Shown here: piece by piece, positions 8,895-17,220 of the stretch
Layout of the letters: every line of letters starts with the position of its first letter
How positions within the stretch are numbered: the stretch's first letter is position 1
Assembly (NCBI GenBank): GCA_002551355.1
Contig: NTHE01000053.1
Span: 1-56,824 of the forward strand
Origin: Streptomyces sp. man185
Lineage (GTDB): Bacteria > Actinomycetota > Actinomycetes > Streptomycetales > Streptomycetaceae
DNA: 56,824 nt
Direction: 5' to 3'
The notes under the pieces: generated by a model
Databases searched by the model: none
Told to the model about the DNA's origin: nothing
What the model saw: the letters and a program-made list of their open reading frames with translations, nothing else
Position numbers and translations under genes: made by a program

Positions 8895-10000
8895 CGCAGG
8901 TCCTCGGCCTTCAGATAGCCGGAGTCCACGAGCACGGACTGATAGTTGGACTTGTCCACGCTGACCGGCGGCAGCAGGTGCGCGGGGACGACCTTCTCGC
9001 CGTTGTCGTACGTCGTGGTGTCGTTGGTCTCCGGCTTCTTGCCGTCCAGGACCGCCCCGACCATGTCGGACGCCACCTGGGCGAGGGCGCGGGTGTCCTT
9101 GTAGACGGTCTGGGTCTGCTCGCCCGCGATGATCGACTTCACCGACGCGGCCTCCGCGTCCTGGCCGGTGACCACCGGCAGGGGCTTGGCGGAGCTGCCG
9201 TAGTCGTCGGACTTGAGGGCCGACAGGATGCCGATGGAGATGCCGTCGTACGGCGAGAGGACCGCGTCGACCCGGGCGCTGGAGTACGTGGAGGTGAGCA
9301 GGTCGTCCATCCGCTTCTGGGCGGTGCCGCCGTCCCAGCGCAGGGTGGTGACCTGGTTGAGGCGGGTCTGCCCGGAGCGGACGACGAGGCGTTTGTCGTC
9401 GATGTAGGGCTTCAGCACCTTCATGGCGCCGTTGAAGAAGTACTTGGTGTTGTTGTCGTCGTTCGAGCCCGCGAACAGCTCGATGTTGAAGGGGCCCTCG
9501 TCCGGCTGATCCTTCAGGTCGAGTTCGTCGACGATGTAGCCCGCCTGGAGCTCCCCGACCTTCTCGTTGTCGAACGAGGCGTAGTAGTCGACGTGGGGGG
9601 AGCCGAGGATCAGCCGGTCGTAGGAGATGACGGGGATGTCGGCGTCGGCGGCCTGCTGGAGGACGTTGGAGAGGGCCTCGCCGTTGATCGCGGCGACGAC
9701 CAGGGCGTCCACCCCCTGGGTGATCATGTTCTCGATCTGGGAGACCTGCTGGTCGGGATCGTCCTCGCCGTACTGGAGGGTCGTCCGGAAGCCTGCCTTC
9801 TTCAGGCTGGCCGTCATGTTCCGGCCGTCGGCTATCCAGCGCTCGGACGACTTCGTCGGCATCGCGATGCCGATGGTCCTGGCGTCCTCGCCGGACTTCT
9901 CGCGGCTTCCGCCCTCGCTGTTCTGACCGCAGGCGGTCAGCAGCAGGGCGCACGCGGTCGCGGCGGCGAGGACGGGAAGAGCGGCTCGTCGGTTCGTCAT
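8891..10000 (-). CDS. Sugar ABC transporter substrate-binding lipoprotein (ChvE/XylF type)
   Basis: 369 residues. A lipoprotein signal is clear: MTNRRAALPVL, a hydrophobic run, and the lipobox LTAC with the acylated Cys. The mature part is a periplasmic-binding-protein type I fold: IGIAMPTKSSERW at the first strand, QIENMITQGVDALVVAAING, and the hinge region DAVLSPYDGISIGIL. It captures a sugar outside the membrane for the CUT2 importer. First gene of the importer operon, with a LacI-type operator 135 bases upstream of its start. Confidence 0.92.
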   Translation of the reverse strand: MTNRRAALPVLAAATACALLLTACGQNSEGGSREKSGEDARTIGIAMPTKSSERWIADGRNMTASLKKAGFRTTLQYGEDDPDQQVSQIENMITQGVDALVVAAINGEALSNVLQQAADADIPVISYDRLILGSPHVDYYASFDNEKVGELQAGYIVDELDLKDQPDEGPFNIELFAGSNDDNNTKYFFNGAMKVLKPYIDDKRLVVRSGQTRLNQVTTLRWDGGTAQKRMDDLLTSTYSSARVDAVLSPYDGISIGILSALKSDDYGSSAKPLPVVTGQDAEAASVKSIIAGEQTQTVYKDTRALAQVASDMVGAVLDGKKPETNDTTTYDNGEKVVPAHLLPPVSVDKSNYQSVLVDSGYLKAEDLR

Positions 10001-10134
10001 GGTCGGTACCTGGCATTCCCGTCGTTGGGGCGGCTCTGGGGGGCGGCTCTGGAGGCAGGGGCGACAGCGGGAGGGCGTCCCGCTGTCACGGCGCGCGGAC
10101 GCCGTCGACAGGGGAACCGCCCGCCAGCCACTGG

Positions 10135-10150
10135 ATTGTTAGCGCTCACA
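10135..10150. promoter_or_regulatory. LacI-type operator in front of the importer operon and araR-like gene
   Basis: ATTGTTAGCGCTCACA is the same site, on the opposite strand, as ATTGTGAGCGCTAACAAT at 11608-11625 upstream of araB. Its centre AGCGCT is typical of LacI-family operators. It lies in the divergent region between the binding-protein gene and the LacI gene, so it can control both. The right half-site here is slightly degenerate (CACA-CA instead of CACAAT). Confidence 0.8.
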
Positions 10151-10265
10151 CACGTCGGGGGCAAGAGGCGTTAAGCTGTTTCTCGAATTCGAGGTGGGCC
10201 CATCGCCCTCGCGGGGCGTCCCGCGGCCGGGACGGGCCGCGGCCGTCGTCCGGAGGAAACCAGGC

Positions 10266-11312
10266 ATGACCCGCCCCACGGAGGCCCTCCGCCCACCGAC
10301 GATGGCGGACGTCGCCCGGGAGGCGGGGGTCTCCCACCAGACCGTGTCCCGGGTGCTCAGCGGCCACCCCAATGTCCGGGCCACCACCCGCGAGCAGGTG
10401 ACGGCCGCGATCGAACGGCTCGGCTACCGCCGCAACTCCGCGGCCCGGGCGCTGGTCACCCGGCGTTCACGGACGATCGGCGTCATCGCGGTCGACCCGA
10501 CGCTCTACGGCCCCGCGAGCACACTGGCCGGTCTCCAGGAGGCGGCCCGCGACGAGGGGTACCTGGTCTCGACCGTCACGCTGCGCAGCGGTGGCGGCCA
10601 CGCCCTGGAGGACGCGCTCGACCATCTGGCGGCCTGGGGCGTCGAGGGCGCGGTCGCCATCACCCCCCAGCGTTCCAGCGTGCAGGCCCTGGCGCGGCTG
10701 ACCCCGCCCTTTCCCGTCGTCACGGTGGAGGGCAGCCACCGGCTCGACGTCCCCGGCGTCTCCCTCGACCAGGAGTTGGGCGCCCGCCTCGTGACGGAGC
10801 ATCTCCTGGCCGCCGGGCACGAGACCGTCTGGCACGTGGCCGGCCCCGAGGACTGGCTGGAGAGCGCCGCGCGCACCGAGGGCTGGCGCGCCGTTCTGGA
10901 GGAGCACGGGATCCGCCCGCCGCGCGTCCTGCGGGGCGACTGGAGCCCCTTGTCCGGCTACCACGCGGGGCAGGAGCTGGCGGGGCTGACCCTGGCGCGG
11001 CGCGGCTCGACCCCGGTGACGGCGGCCTTCGTCGCCAACGACCAGATGGCGCTGGGGGTCCTGCGCGCGCTGCGGGAGGCGGGGGTCCGCACCCCGCAGC
11101 AAGTGGCCGTCGCGGGTTTCGACGACATCCCCGAAGCGGGGTTCTTCCCGCCCCCGCTGACCACCGTGCGCCAGGACTTCACGGCCATCGGCCGCCGCAG
11201 CATCCAGTTGCTGCTGGAGCACATCGAGGGCACCGCGACCGGCGTGGAGCACATCGTGGTGGAGCCGCAGCTCATCGTCCGGGCCAGCACCCGGTCGCAG
11301 GACGGCGCCTGA
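10266..11312 (+). CDS. LacI family regulator of arabinose genes
   Basis: 348 residues. N-terminal LacI helix-turn-helix: PTMADVAREAGVSHQTVSRV followed by LSGHPNVRATTREQV. The sugar-binding domain starts at TIGVIAVDPTLYGPAST and ends with VAGFDDIPEAGFFPPPLTTV, the usual effector-domain signature. ATG at 10266 with GGAGGA upstream. It stands between the importer operon and araBAD, and operators of LacI type flank it on both sides, so it is the probable arabinose-responsive repressor of both arms. The exact inducer (arabinose or a phosphorylated derivative) cannot be read from sequence. Confidence 0.9.
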   Translation: MTRPTEALRPPTMADVAREAGVSHQTVSRVLSGHPNVRATTREQVTAAIERLGYRRNSAARALVTRRSRTIGVIAVDPTLYGPASTLAGLQEAARDEGYLVSTVTLRSGGGHALEDALDHLAAWGVEGAVAITPQRSSVQALARLTPPFPVVTVEGSHRLDVPGVSLDQELGARLVTEHLLAAGHETVWHVAGPEDWLESAARTEGWRAVLEEHGIRPPRVLRGDWSPLSGYHAGQELAGLTLARRGSTPVTAAFVANDQMALGVLRALREAGVRTPQQVAVAGFDDIPEAGFFPPPLTTVRQDFTAIGRRSIQLLLEHIEGTATGVEHIVVEPQLIVRASTRSQDGA

Positions 11313-11676
11313 ACCGAGCGGCCGGCGCGGCACGGGGGTCCGCTGCCGGGTGATGACACCCGGGGCGCCGCTTCCGGAGACGGCACTCGTGCCGCTTCCG
11401 GAGGGCGGCGGCCGGGACTGCTTCCGGTTGCGGCTCCCGGGCCCGGCGTCGCACCCGGACCCACCCTCCGCAGCCGTTCCTGAGCCCGCGCCCGGGCGGC
11501 GGTATACGAGCCCCGCCCTCCGCGGCTGCCCCTGAGTCCGCCCGCCGGGCGGCGGCGCCCGGCCCCTTTCCTCCCCGGCCGAGGAGCGCGCCCCCTTGCC
11601 CAAACCGATTGTGAGCGCTAACAATCAGGGGCGGTGTCGCTCCCCGCACCCACTCCCGCAGCAGAGAGTCTCGCTC
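11313..11676 (+). promoter_or_regulatory. araBAD upstream region with palindromic LacI operator at 11607-11626
   Basis: This 364-base gap contains GATTGTGAGCGCTAACAATC (11607-11626), a 20-bp near-perfect palindrome matching the operator at 10135. It lies about 50 bases upstream of the chosen araB GTG. The earlier part holds a direct repeat of GCCGCTTCCGGAG (near 11375 and 11391) and no credible gene. No further feature is seen. Confidence 0.8.
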
Positions 11677-13389
11677 GTGACCCCTCAGCCCGATCCCCCC
11701 GGCAGCCCACTCGACCGGCGCCCCGACGCCTGCACGGTCGGGGTCGACTTCGGCACCCTCTCGGCACGCGCCCTGGTGGTACGGGTCCGCGACGGAGCGG
11801 AACTCGGCTCGGCCGTGCACACCTACCACAACGGCGTCATCGACCGGAGCCTCCCGGGCTCGGACACCCCGCTGCCCCCCGACTGGGCCCTTCAGGACCC
11901 GCGCGACTGGCGGGAGGCGCTCCGTACCGCCGTACCGGAAGCGCTCGCGGCGGCCGGCATCGACCCCTCCCACGTCATCGGCATCGGGACCGACTTCACC
12001 TCCTGCACCGTGCTGCCGACGACGGCGGACGGTGTCCCGCTGGCCGAGCAGCCCGCCTGGGCCGACCGCCCCCACGCATGGCCGAAGCTCTGGAAGCACC
12101 ACGCCGCCCAGGACCAGGCCGACCGCGTCAACGCCCTGGCGCACCAGCGGGGCGAGCCCTGGATCCGGCGGTACGGCGGCCGGATCTCCGCCGAGTGGCA
12201 GTACGCGAAGGCGCTCCAGGTGCTCGAAGAGGATCCGCGGGTGTACGCCGCCTGCGCCCGCTGGATCGAGGCGGCCGACTGGATCGTCTGGCAGCTGACC
12301 GGCGTCGAGTCGCGCAACTCCTGCACCGCGGGCTACAAGGGCATCCACCAGGACGGCGCCTACCCCTCGTCCGACTTTCTCGCCGGGCTCCACCCGGACT
12401 TCGCGGACTTCCCCGCCACCCGGCTCGAACACCCCCTGCTCCCCCTCGGCTCCCGCGCCGGGACCGTGAGCGCCGAGGCGGCGGCCCTCACCGGGCTCAG
12501 GCCGGGCACCCCGGTCGCGGTGGGGAACGTCGACGCCCATGTCACGGCTCCCGCGGCCGGGGCGGTGGAGAACGGGCGCCTGCTCGCCATCATGGGCACC
12601 TCCACCTGCCATGTCGTCAACAGCGACGAGTTGGCCGACGTCCCCGGTGTCTGCGGTGTGGTCGACGGGGGCATCGTGGCGGGCGCCTACGGCTACGAGG
12701 CCGGGCAGAGCGGGGTGGGCGACATCTTCGCCTGGTGGCTGCGCCAGGGCGTGCCCGACGACTACCGCGCCGCCGCCGAAGCCGCCGACGAGGACCTGCA
12801 CGAGCACCTGACCCGGCTCAGCGACGGGCAGCCGGTCGGGGCGCACGGTCTTGTCGCGCTGGACTGGATGAACGGCAACCGCTCCACGCTCGTCGACCAC
12901 CACCTGTCCGGAGTCCTGGTCGGCCTCACGCTCGACACCCGCCCCGAGGACGTCTACCGCGCCCTGTTGGAGGCGACCGCCTTCGGCACCCGCGTCATCG
13001 TCGAGACCCTGGAGGAACACGGCGTACCCGTCACGGAGTTCATCGCGGCGGGCGGGCTCAAGAGGAACCCGCTGCTCATGCGGATCTACGCCGACGTCCT
13101 GCGCCGCCCCGTGTCGCTGGCCACCTCCGACCAGGGCCCCGCCCTGGGGTCGGCCATCCACGCGGCGGTGGCGGCCGGGGCCTTCCCGGACGTCCGCGCG
13201 GCAGCCGCCCGCATGGGCGGCGTCGAGCGCGACGCCTACCTCCCGGACCCGGACAACGCCGACGCCTACGACCAGCTGTTCGCCGAGTACCGCGCGCTCC
13301 ACGACCACTTCGGTACCGGCGGCGACCTCCTGCTGCACCGGCTGCGCAGGCTCCGCAACCGGGCCAGGGCCCAACAGACCACGCCCTGA
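11677..13389 (+). CDS. araB: Ribulokinase
   Basis: A 570-residue FGGY-family kinase that phosphorylates L-ribulose at O5 using ATP. The first strand is TVGVDFGTLSARALVVRV (phosphate 1 motif), GIGTDFTSCTVLP matches AraB enzymes, and GGLKRNPLLMRIYADVL near the end is the FGGY/adenosine motif. Start: GTG at 11677; the frame is open back to 11596 but that part contains the LacI operator. The purine-rich GAGAG upstream is a weak ribosome site. First gene of araB-araA-araD; 103 bases separate it from araA. Confidence 0.93.
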   Translation: MTPQPDPPGSPLDRRPDACTVGVDFGTLSARALVVRVRDGAELGSAVHTYHNGVIDRSLPGSDTPLPPDWALQDPRDWREALRTAVPEALAAAGIDPSHVIGIGTDFTSCTVLPTTADGVPLAEQPAWADRPHAWPKLWKHHAAQDQADRVNALAHQRGEPWIRRYGGRISAEWQYAKALQVLEEDPRVYAACARWIEAADWIVWQLTGVESRNSCTAGYKGIHQDGAYPSSDFLAGLHPDFADFPATRLEHPLLPLGSRAGTVSAEAAALTGLRPGTPVAVGNVDAHVTAPAAGAVENGRLLAIMGTSTCHVVNSDELADVPGVCGVVDGGIVAGAYGYEAGQSGVGDIFAWWLRQGVPDDYRAAAEAADEDLHEHLTRLSDGQPVGAHGLVALDWMNGNRSTLVDHHLSGVLVGLTLDTRPEDVYRALLEATAFGTRVIVETLEEHGVPVTEFIAAGGLKRNPLLMRIYADVLRRPVSLATSDQGPALGSAIHAAVAAGAFPDVRAAAARMGGVERDAYLPDPDNADAYDQLFAEYRALHDHFGTGGDLLLHRLRRLRNRARAQQTTP

Positions 13390-13492
13390 CGCCCGCGCAC
13401 CTCGCAGCCCCACGGCGCAACGCACGCACGGCCCGCACACCTCGTGCCACTCCACACGCACCACCCCCGCACCCCGACAAGGGAGTACCTCC

Positions 13493-15007
13493 ATGCCCCT
13501 CGCCCCCACCGACAGCGAAATCTGGTTCCTGACGGGCAGCCAGTCGCTCTACGGCGAGGAGACCCTCGCCCAGGTGGCCGCCCAGTCACAGCAGATATGC
13601 GAGGCGATCGCCGCCGAGGCCGACGCCGGGCCGGCCGTACGCATCGTGTGGAAGCCCGTCCTGACGGAGGCGGACGCGATCCGCAGGATGTGCCTGGACG
13701 CCGAGGCGGACGACCGCTGCATCGGCCTCATCGCCTGGATGCACACCTTCTCCCCGGCCAAGATGTGGATCACCGGCCTCGCTTCCCTGCGGAAGCCTCT
13801 CCTTCACCTGCACACCCAGGCGAACCGCCGTCTCCCCTGGTCCACGATCGACATGGACTTCATGAATCTGAACCAAGCGGCGCACGGGGACCGCGAGTTC
13901 GGACACATCCAGTCCCGCATCGGCGTCGCCCGCAAGACCGTGACGGGGCACGTCTCCTCCCCCGACGTGGCCCGTCGCATCGCGGCCTGGACGCGTGCCG
14001 CCGTCGGACGGGCCGAGTTCGCCCGCCTGCGCCTCGCCCGCTTCGGGGACAACATGCGGGATGTCGCGGTCACCGAAGGGGACAAGGTCGAGGCCCAGTT
14101 CAGGTTCGGCACGTCCGTCAACACCTACGGCGTCAACGAGTTGGTGGCGGCCGTGGAGGCCGTGGACGACAAAGCCGTCCTGGCGCTCACCGAGGAGTAC
14201 GCGGACCGTTACGCGCTGGCTCCCGAGCTGCGCCCCGGCGGAGCACGCCACGCGTCCCTGCGGTACGCGGCCCGGATCGAGGCCGGGCTGCGCGGCTTTC
14301 TCACCGCGGGCGGCTTCGCCGCCTTCACCACCAACTTCGAAGACCTCGGCGGCTTGCGGCAGTTGCCCGGTCTCGCGGTCCAGCGCCTGATGGCCGACGG
14401 TTACGGCTTCGGGGGCGAGGGCGACTGGAAGACCTCGGCGCTGCTGCGTGCCACGAAGGCCATGGCGCACGGTCTGCCGGGGGGCACCTCCTTCATGGAG
14501 GACTACACCTACGACCTCGCTCCGGACAGCGGTCTCGTCCTCGGGGCGCACATGCTGGAGGTCTGCCCGTCCCTCGCCGCCACTACGCCCTCCTGCGAGA
14601 TCCATCCGCTGAGCATCGGCGGGCGTGAGGATCCGGTCCGCCTGGTGTTCGACGCGGCCCCCGCCCCCGGAGTCGTCGTGGGGCTGGCCGACATGGGCTC
14701 CCGTTTCCGGCTGGTCGCCAACCGGATCGAGGTCGTGGGGCCGCCCGAACCCCTGCCCCTGCTGCCCGTGGCCCGCGCGGTCTGGCGGCCGGAACCCGAC
14801 CTGCGCACCTCCACCGAGGCATGGCTGACCGCCGGGGCTCCGCATCACACGGTGCTCACCACGGCGCTGGGCCGCGAGGAGTTCGAGGATCTGGCCGACA
14901 TGCTGGCCGTGGAACTCGCGTTCATCGACGCGGACACGACCGTACGCCGGTTCGCCCAGGAACTCCGCTGGAACCAGGCCTACCACCGACTGGCCGACGC
15001 CCTGTGA
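13493..15007 (+). CDS. araA: L-arabinose isomerase
   Basis: 504 residues, the usual AraA length. It starts with EIWFLTGSQSLYGEETLAQV, near-diagnostic for AraA, and has ADDRCIGLIAWMHTFSPAKM and GFGGEGDWKTSALLR in the places that carry metal and substrate ligands. It interconverts L-arabinose and L-ribulose using Mn2+. ATG at 13493 is preceded by AGGGAG. Second gene of the arabinose operon, with araD 50 bases downstream. Confidence 0.95.
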   Translation: MPLAPTDSEIWFLTGSQSLYGEETLAQVAAQSQQICEAIAAEADAGPAVRIVWKPVLTEADAIRRMCLDAEADDRCIGLIAWMHTFSPAKMWITGLASLRKPLLHLHTQANRRLPWSTIDMDFMNLNQAAHGDREFGHIQSRIGVARKTVTGHVSSPDVARRIAAWTRAAVGRAEFARLRLARFGDNMRDVAVTEGDKVEAQFRFGTSVNTYGVNELVAAVEAVDDKAVLALTEEYADRYALAPELRPGGARHASLRYAARIEAGLRGFLTAGGFAAFTTNFEDLGGLRQLPGLAVQRLMADGYGFGGEGDWKTSALLRATKAMAHGLPGGTSFMEDYTYDLAPDSGLVLGAHMLEVCPSLAATTPSCEIHPLSIGGREDPVRLVFDAAPAPGVVVGLADMGSRFRLVANRIEVVGPPEPLPLLPVARAVWRPEPDLRTSTEAWLTAGAPHHTVLTTALGREEFEDLADMLAVELAFIDADTTVRRFAQELRWNQAYHRLADAL

Positions 15008-15057
15008 GCCGCTCCGCCCGAGCGACCGCTCCCCCATCCCAGCCAGGAGGCCCCGCC

Positions 15058-15771
15058 ATGTCCCGCTCCGCCTTCGCGTCGCTGCGCGGCGAGGTCCACG
15101 CCGCCAACCTGCGCATCCCCGGAGCGGGTCTGGCCACCCTGACCTGGGGCAATGTGAGCGGGGTCGACCGGGAGGCCGGTGTGTTCGTCATCAAGCCCTC
15201 GGGGGTGCCCTACGACCGGCTGCGCGAGGAGCACCTCGTCGTCGTCGCGCTGGACGACGGCCGGGTCGTCGAGGGGGACCTGCGCCCCTCGACGGACACC
15301 GAGACGCACCGCAGCCTCTACCGGGCCTTCCCGTCGATCGGCGGGATCACCCACACCCACTCCCCGCACGCCGTGGCCTTCGCCCAGGCCCGCCGCCCGA
15401 TCCCGGTGCTCGGCACCACGCACGCGGACACCTTCGACGGCCCGGTGCCGGTCACCGAGCCTCTCAGCCCCGAACAGTGCGCGGTGGACTACGAGTTCAA
15501 CACCGGACAGGTCATCGTGGAGCTACTCGAAGGCGACGACGAGCGGGCCCGGACAGTGCCTGCCGCGCTCGTCGCGCACCACGGGCCCTTCACCTGGGGC
15601 GCGGACGCCGATGCCTCGCTGGAGCACGCGGTCATCTGCGAGGCGGTCGCGGAGATGGCGCTGCACACGCTCTCCCTGGGGGCCGCGCAGCCGCCTCAGC
15701 ACCTGCTGGACCGCCATTTCACCCGCAAACACGGTGCGGGGGCGTATTACGGCAACCCCGGATCCGTGTGA
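15058..15771 (+). CDS. araD: L-ribulose-5-phosphate 4-epimerase
   Basis: 237 residues of the class II aldolase/epimerase fold. Zinc ligands are visible in THTHSPHAVAF (two His) and the later AALVAHHGPFTWG segment; TWGNVSGVDREAGVFVIKPSG is the phosphate-binding region. It converts L-ribulose-5-phosphate to D-xylulose-5-phosphate, which enters the pentose phosphate pathway. ATG at 15058 with CAGGAGG 8 bases upstream. Last gene of the operon; a hairpin follows about 40 bases after the stop. Confidence 0.94.
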   Translation: MSRSAFASLRGEVHAANLRIPGAGLATLTWGNVSGVDREAGVFVIKPSGVPYDRLREEHLVVVALDDGRVVEGDLRPSTDTETHRSLYRAFPSIGGITHTHSPHAVAFAQARRPIPVLGTTHADTFDGPVPVTEPLSPEQCAVDYEFNTGQVIVELLEGDDERARTVPAALVAHHGPFTWGADADASLEHAVICEAVAEMALHTLSLGAAQPPQHLLDRHFTRKHGAGAYYGNPGSV

Positions 15772-15809
15772 GCTTCGCGCAGGGGGCGACCGGGCGGCGC
15801 GGCGCGACA

Positions 15810-15842
15810 GGGTGCCACTGCCCGGTATGCCGGCAGGCACCC
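15810..15842 (+). terminator. Probable terminator after araD
   Basis: GGGTGCC (15810-15816) pairs with GGCACCC (15836-15842), and the inner TGCCCGG/CCGGCA segments extend the stem with a mismatch around a TATG loop. There is no T-run, as is common in Streptomyces. Confidence 0.55.
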
Positions 15843-16459
15843 GTGCTTCCGGTCAGACGGTCCTACGTTGTTCGTGGGTTGAACGGGCCGTCGTAAGGCC
15901 CAGAGAAACCGGGGCGGTCGTGTATCTCGACGAGCGGACCTGCATCTCCTCGCCGGGCTCCACCGCGTACACACAGATCGATCCCACGTAACCGCCGGAA
16001 GGCCAGCAGTGGTTGACGCATTCCCCGGTGCCCCTGGCTCCGGCCGACTCCAGGGCCCTGGCTTTCCGCAGCGCACGGAGATTGGTCAGCAGAACGAGAG
16101 AGAGGAAGCGCAGAACAGAACAGACAGGATGATTCTGACCGCAAGCACAAGCACTCCAGCATCCGTTCGACGAAGAGGGCCACCTCACAGAGGAACCCGC
16201 GGGCGGAGCTGGCGGGTTTCCGGTGCGCAGGTGCCCTCGCTGCTCCCGGCTCGCCCCCGGCAGGCCCGGTCAAGGAGAACACGAGGTGAACGGCGCGTCG
16301 CGGGGGGCGTGAGGACGTCGGAGGAGTGACCCGTTCGCCATGCCTCGCGCCCTGCCGGGCGGCCGGGTGGCACGGCGAGGATGAGCCGACCGCACAAGAT
16401 CCCGACTACTCCGCGCCCCTGCCGTTCGGCCGGTGGACCCGCGGTGGAAGGAATCCACG
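15843..16459. other. 617-base region without a confident gene
   Basis: Between araD and the furan cassette, codon bias is weak and base composition is less GC-rich around 16080-16180. A 12-bp palindrome, CCAGGGCCCTGG, lies at 16050-16061. Open frames on the minus strand (for example 15853-16188 and 15863-16282) are Cys-rich but have no convincing start or family similarity. CAGGAT near 16126 on the plus strand could be a -10 for the cassette downstream; this is weak. Confidence 0.4.
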
Positions 16460-17212
16460 TTGCTGCTGCTCATCTCCCCGGACGGCGTCGAGGAAGCCCT
16501 CGCGTGCGCGAAGGCGGCGGACCATCTCGACATCGTCGACGTCAAGAAGCCCGACGAGGGCTCGCTCGGCGCGAACTTCCCCTGGGTCATCAGGGAGATC
16601 CGCGGAGCGGTCCCGGCGGACAAACCGGTGTCGGCGACGGTCGGAGACGTACCGTACAAGCCCGGCACGGTGGCGCAGGCGGCGCTCGGCGCGGCGGTCT
16701 CCGGAGCCACCTACATCAAGGTCGGCCTCTACGGCTGCACGACGCCCGACCAGGCCATCGAGGTGATGCGCGGAGTGGTCCGGGCCGTCAAGGAGTTCCG
16801 GCCGGACGCGTTCGTCGTCGCCTCGGGCTATGCCGACGCCCACCGGATCGGCTGCGTGAGCCCGCTCGCGCTGCCCGACATCGCCCGCCGTTCCGGTTCC
16901 GACGCGGCCATGCTGGACACCGCGATCAAGGACGGGACCCGGCTGTTCGACCACGTGCCGCCCGAGGCCTGCGGGGAGTTCGTCCGGCTGGCCCACGACG
17001 CCGGGCTCCTCGCCGCACTCGCGGGCAGCGTGAAGCGGGAGGATCTCGCCATGCTGACGCGTATCGGAACGGACATCGTGGGCGTACGCGGGGCGGTCTG
17101 CGAAGGGGGCGACCGCAACTCCGGGAGGATCCAGCCGCAGCTGGTGGCCGCATTCCGGGCGGAGATGGACCGGCACGCCCGGGAGTACGCGGCGACCCCG
17201 GCCGCGAGCTGA
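16460..17212 (+). CDS. (5-formylfuran-3-yl)methyl phosphate synthase (MfnB-like)
   Basis: 250 residues matching MfnB (DUF556) along its length: DIVDVKKPDEGSLGANFPWV with the catalytic Asp/Lys pair, SATVGDVPYKPGTVA, YIKVGLYG, AMLDTAIKDG with the second Asp/Lys pair, and VRGAVCEGGDRNSGRI. MfnB condenses two glyceraldehyde-3-phosphates into a furan aldehyde phosphate, in methanogens for methanofuran. Start: TTG at 16460, so the protein begins LLLLISPDG like archaeal homologues, with GGAAGGA 8 bases upstream; GTG at 16433 is the alternative. No MfnC, MfnD or other methanofuran genes are seen here, so the furan probably goes to another product with the three genes downstream. Confidence 0.88.
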   Translation: MLLLISPDGVEEALACAKAADHLDIVDVKKPDEGSLGANFPWVIREIRGAVPADKPVSATVGDVPYKPGTVAQAALGAAVSGATYIKVGLYGCTTPDQAIEVMRGVVRAVKEFRPDAFVVASGYADAHRIGCVSPLALPDIARRSGSDAAMLDTAIKDGTRLFDHVPPEACGEFVRLAHDAGLLAALAGSVKREDLAMLTRIGTDIVGVRGAVCEGGDRNSGRIQPQLVAAFRAEMDRHAREYAATPAAS

Positions 17213-17220
17213 CCGCCGGC

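Noticed and set aside
7248..10016. A 922-residue version of the ABC ATPase starting near 10016
   Set aside because: The upstream 370 codons lie in another frame of the substrate-binding protein gene and lack similarity; GTG at 8894 overlapping the binding-protein stop is the normal arrangement.
11596..11676. Extended N-terminus of AraB from 11596
   Set aside because: This stretch contains the palindromic LacI operator and has no similarity to ribulokinases.
15853..16282. Cys-rich minus-strand frames after araD as a possible precursor peptide
   Set aside because: No ribosome site, several overlapping frames of equal quality, and no family pattern.
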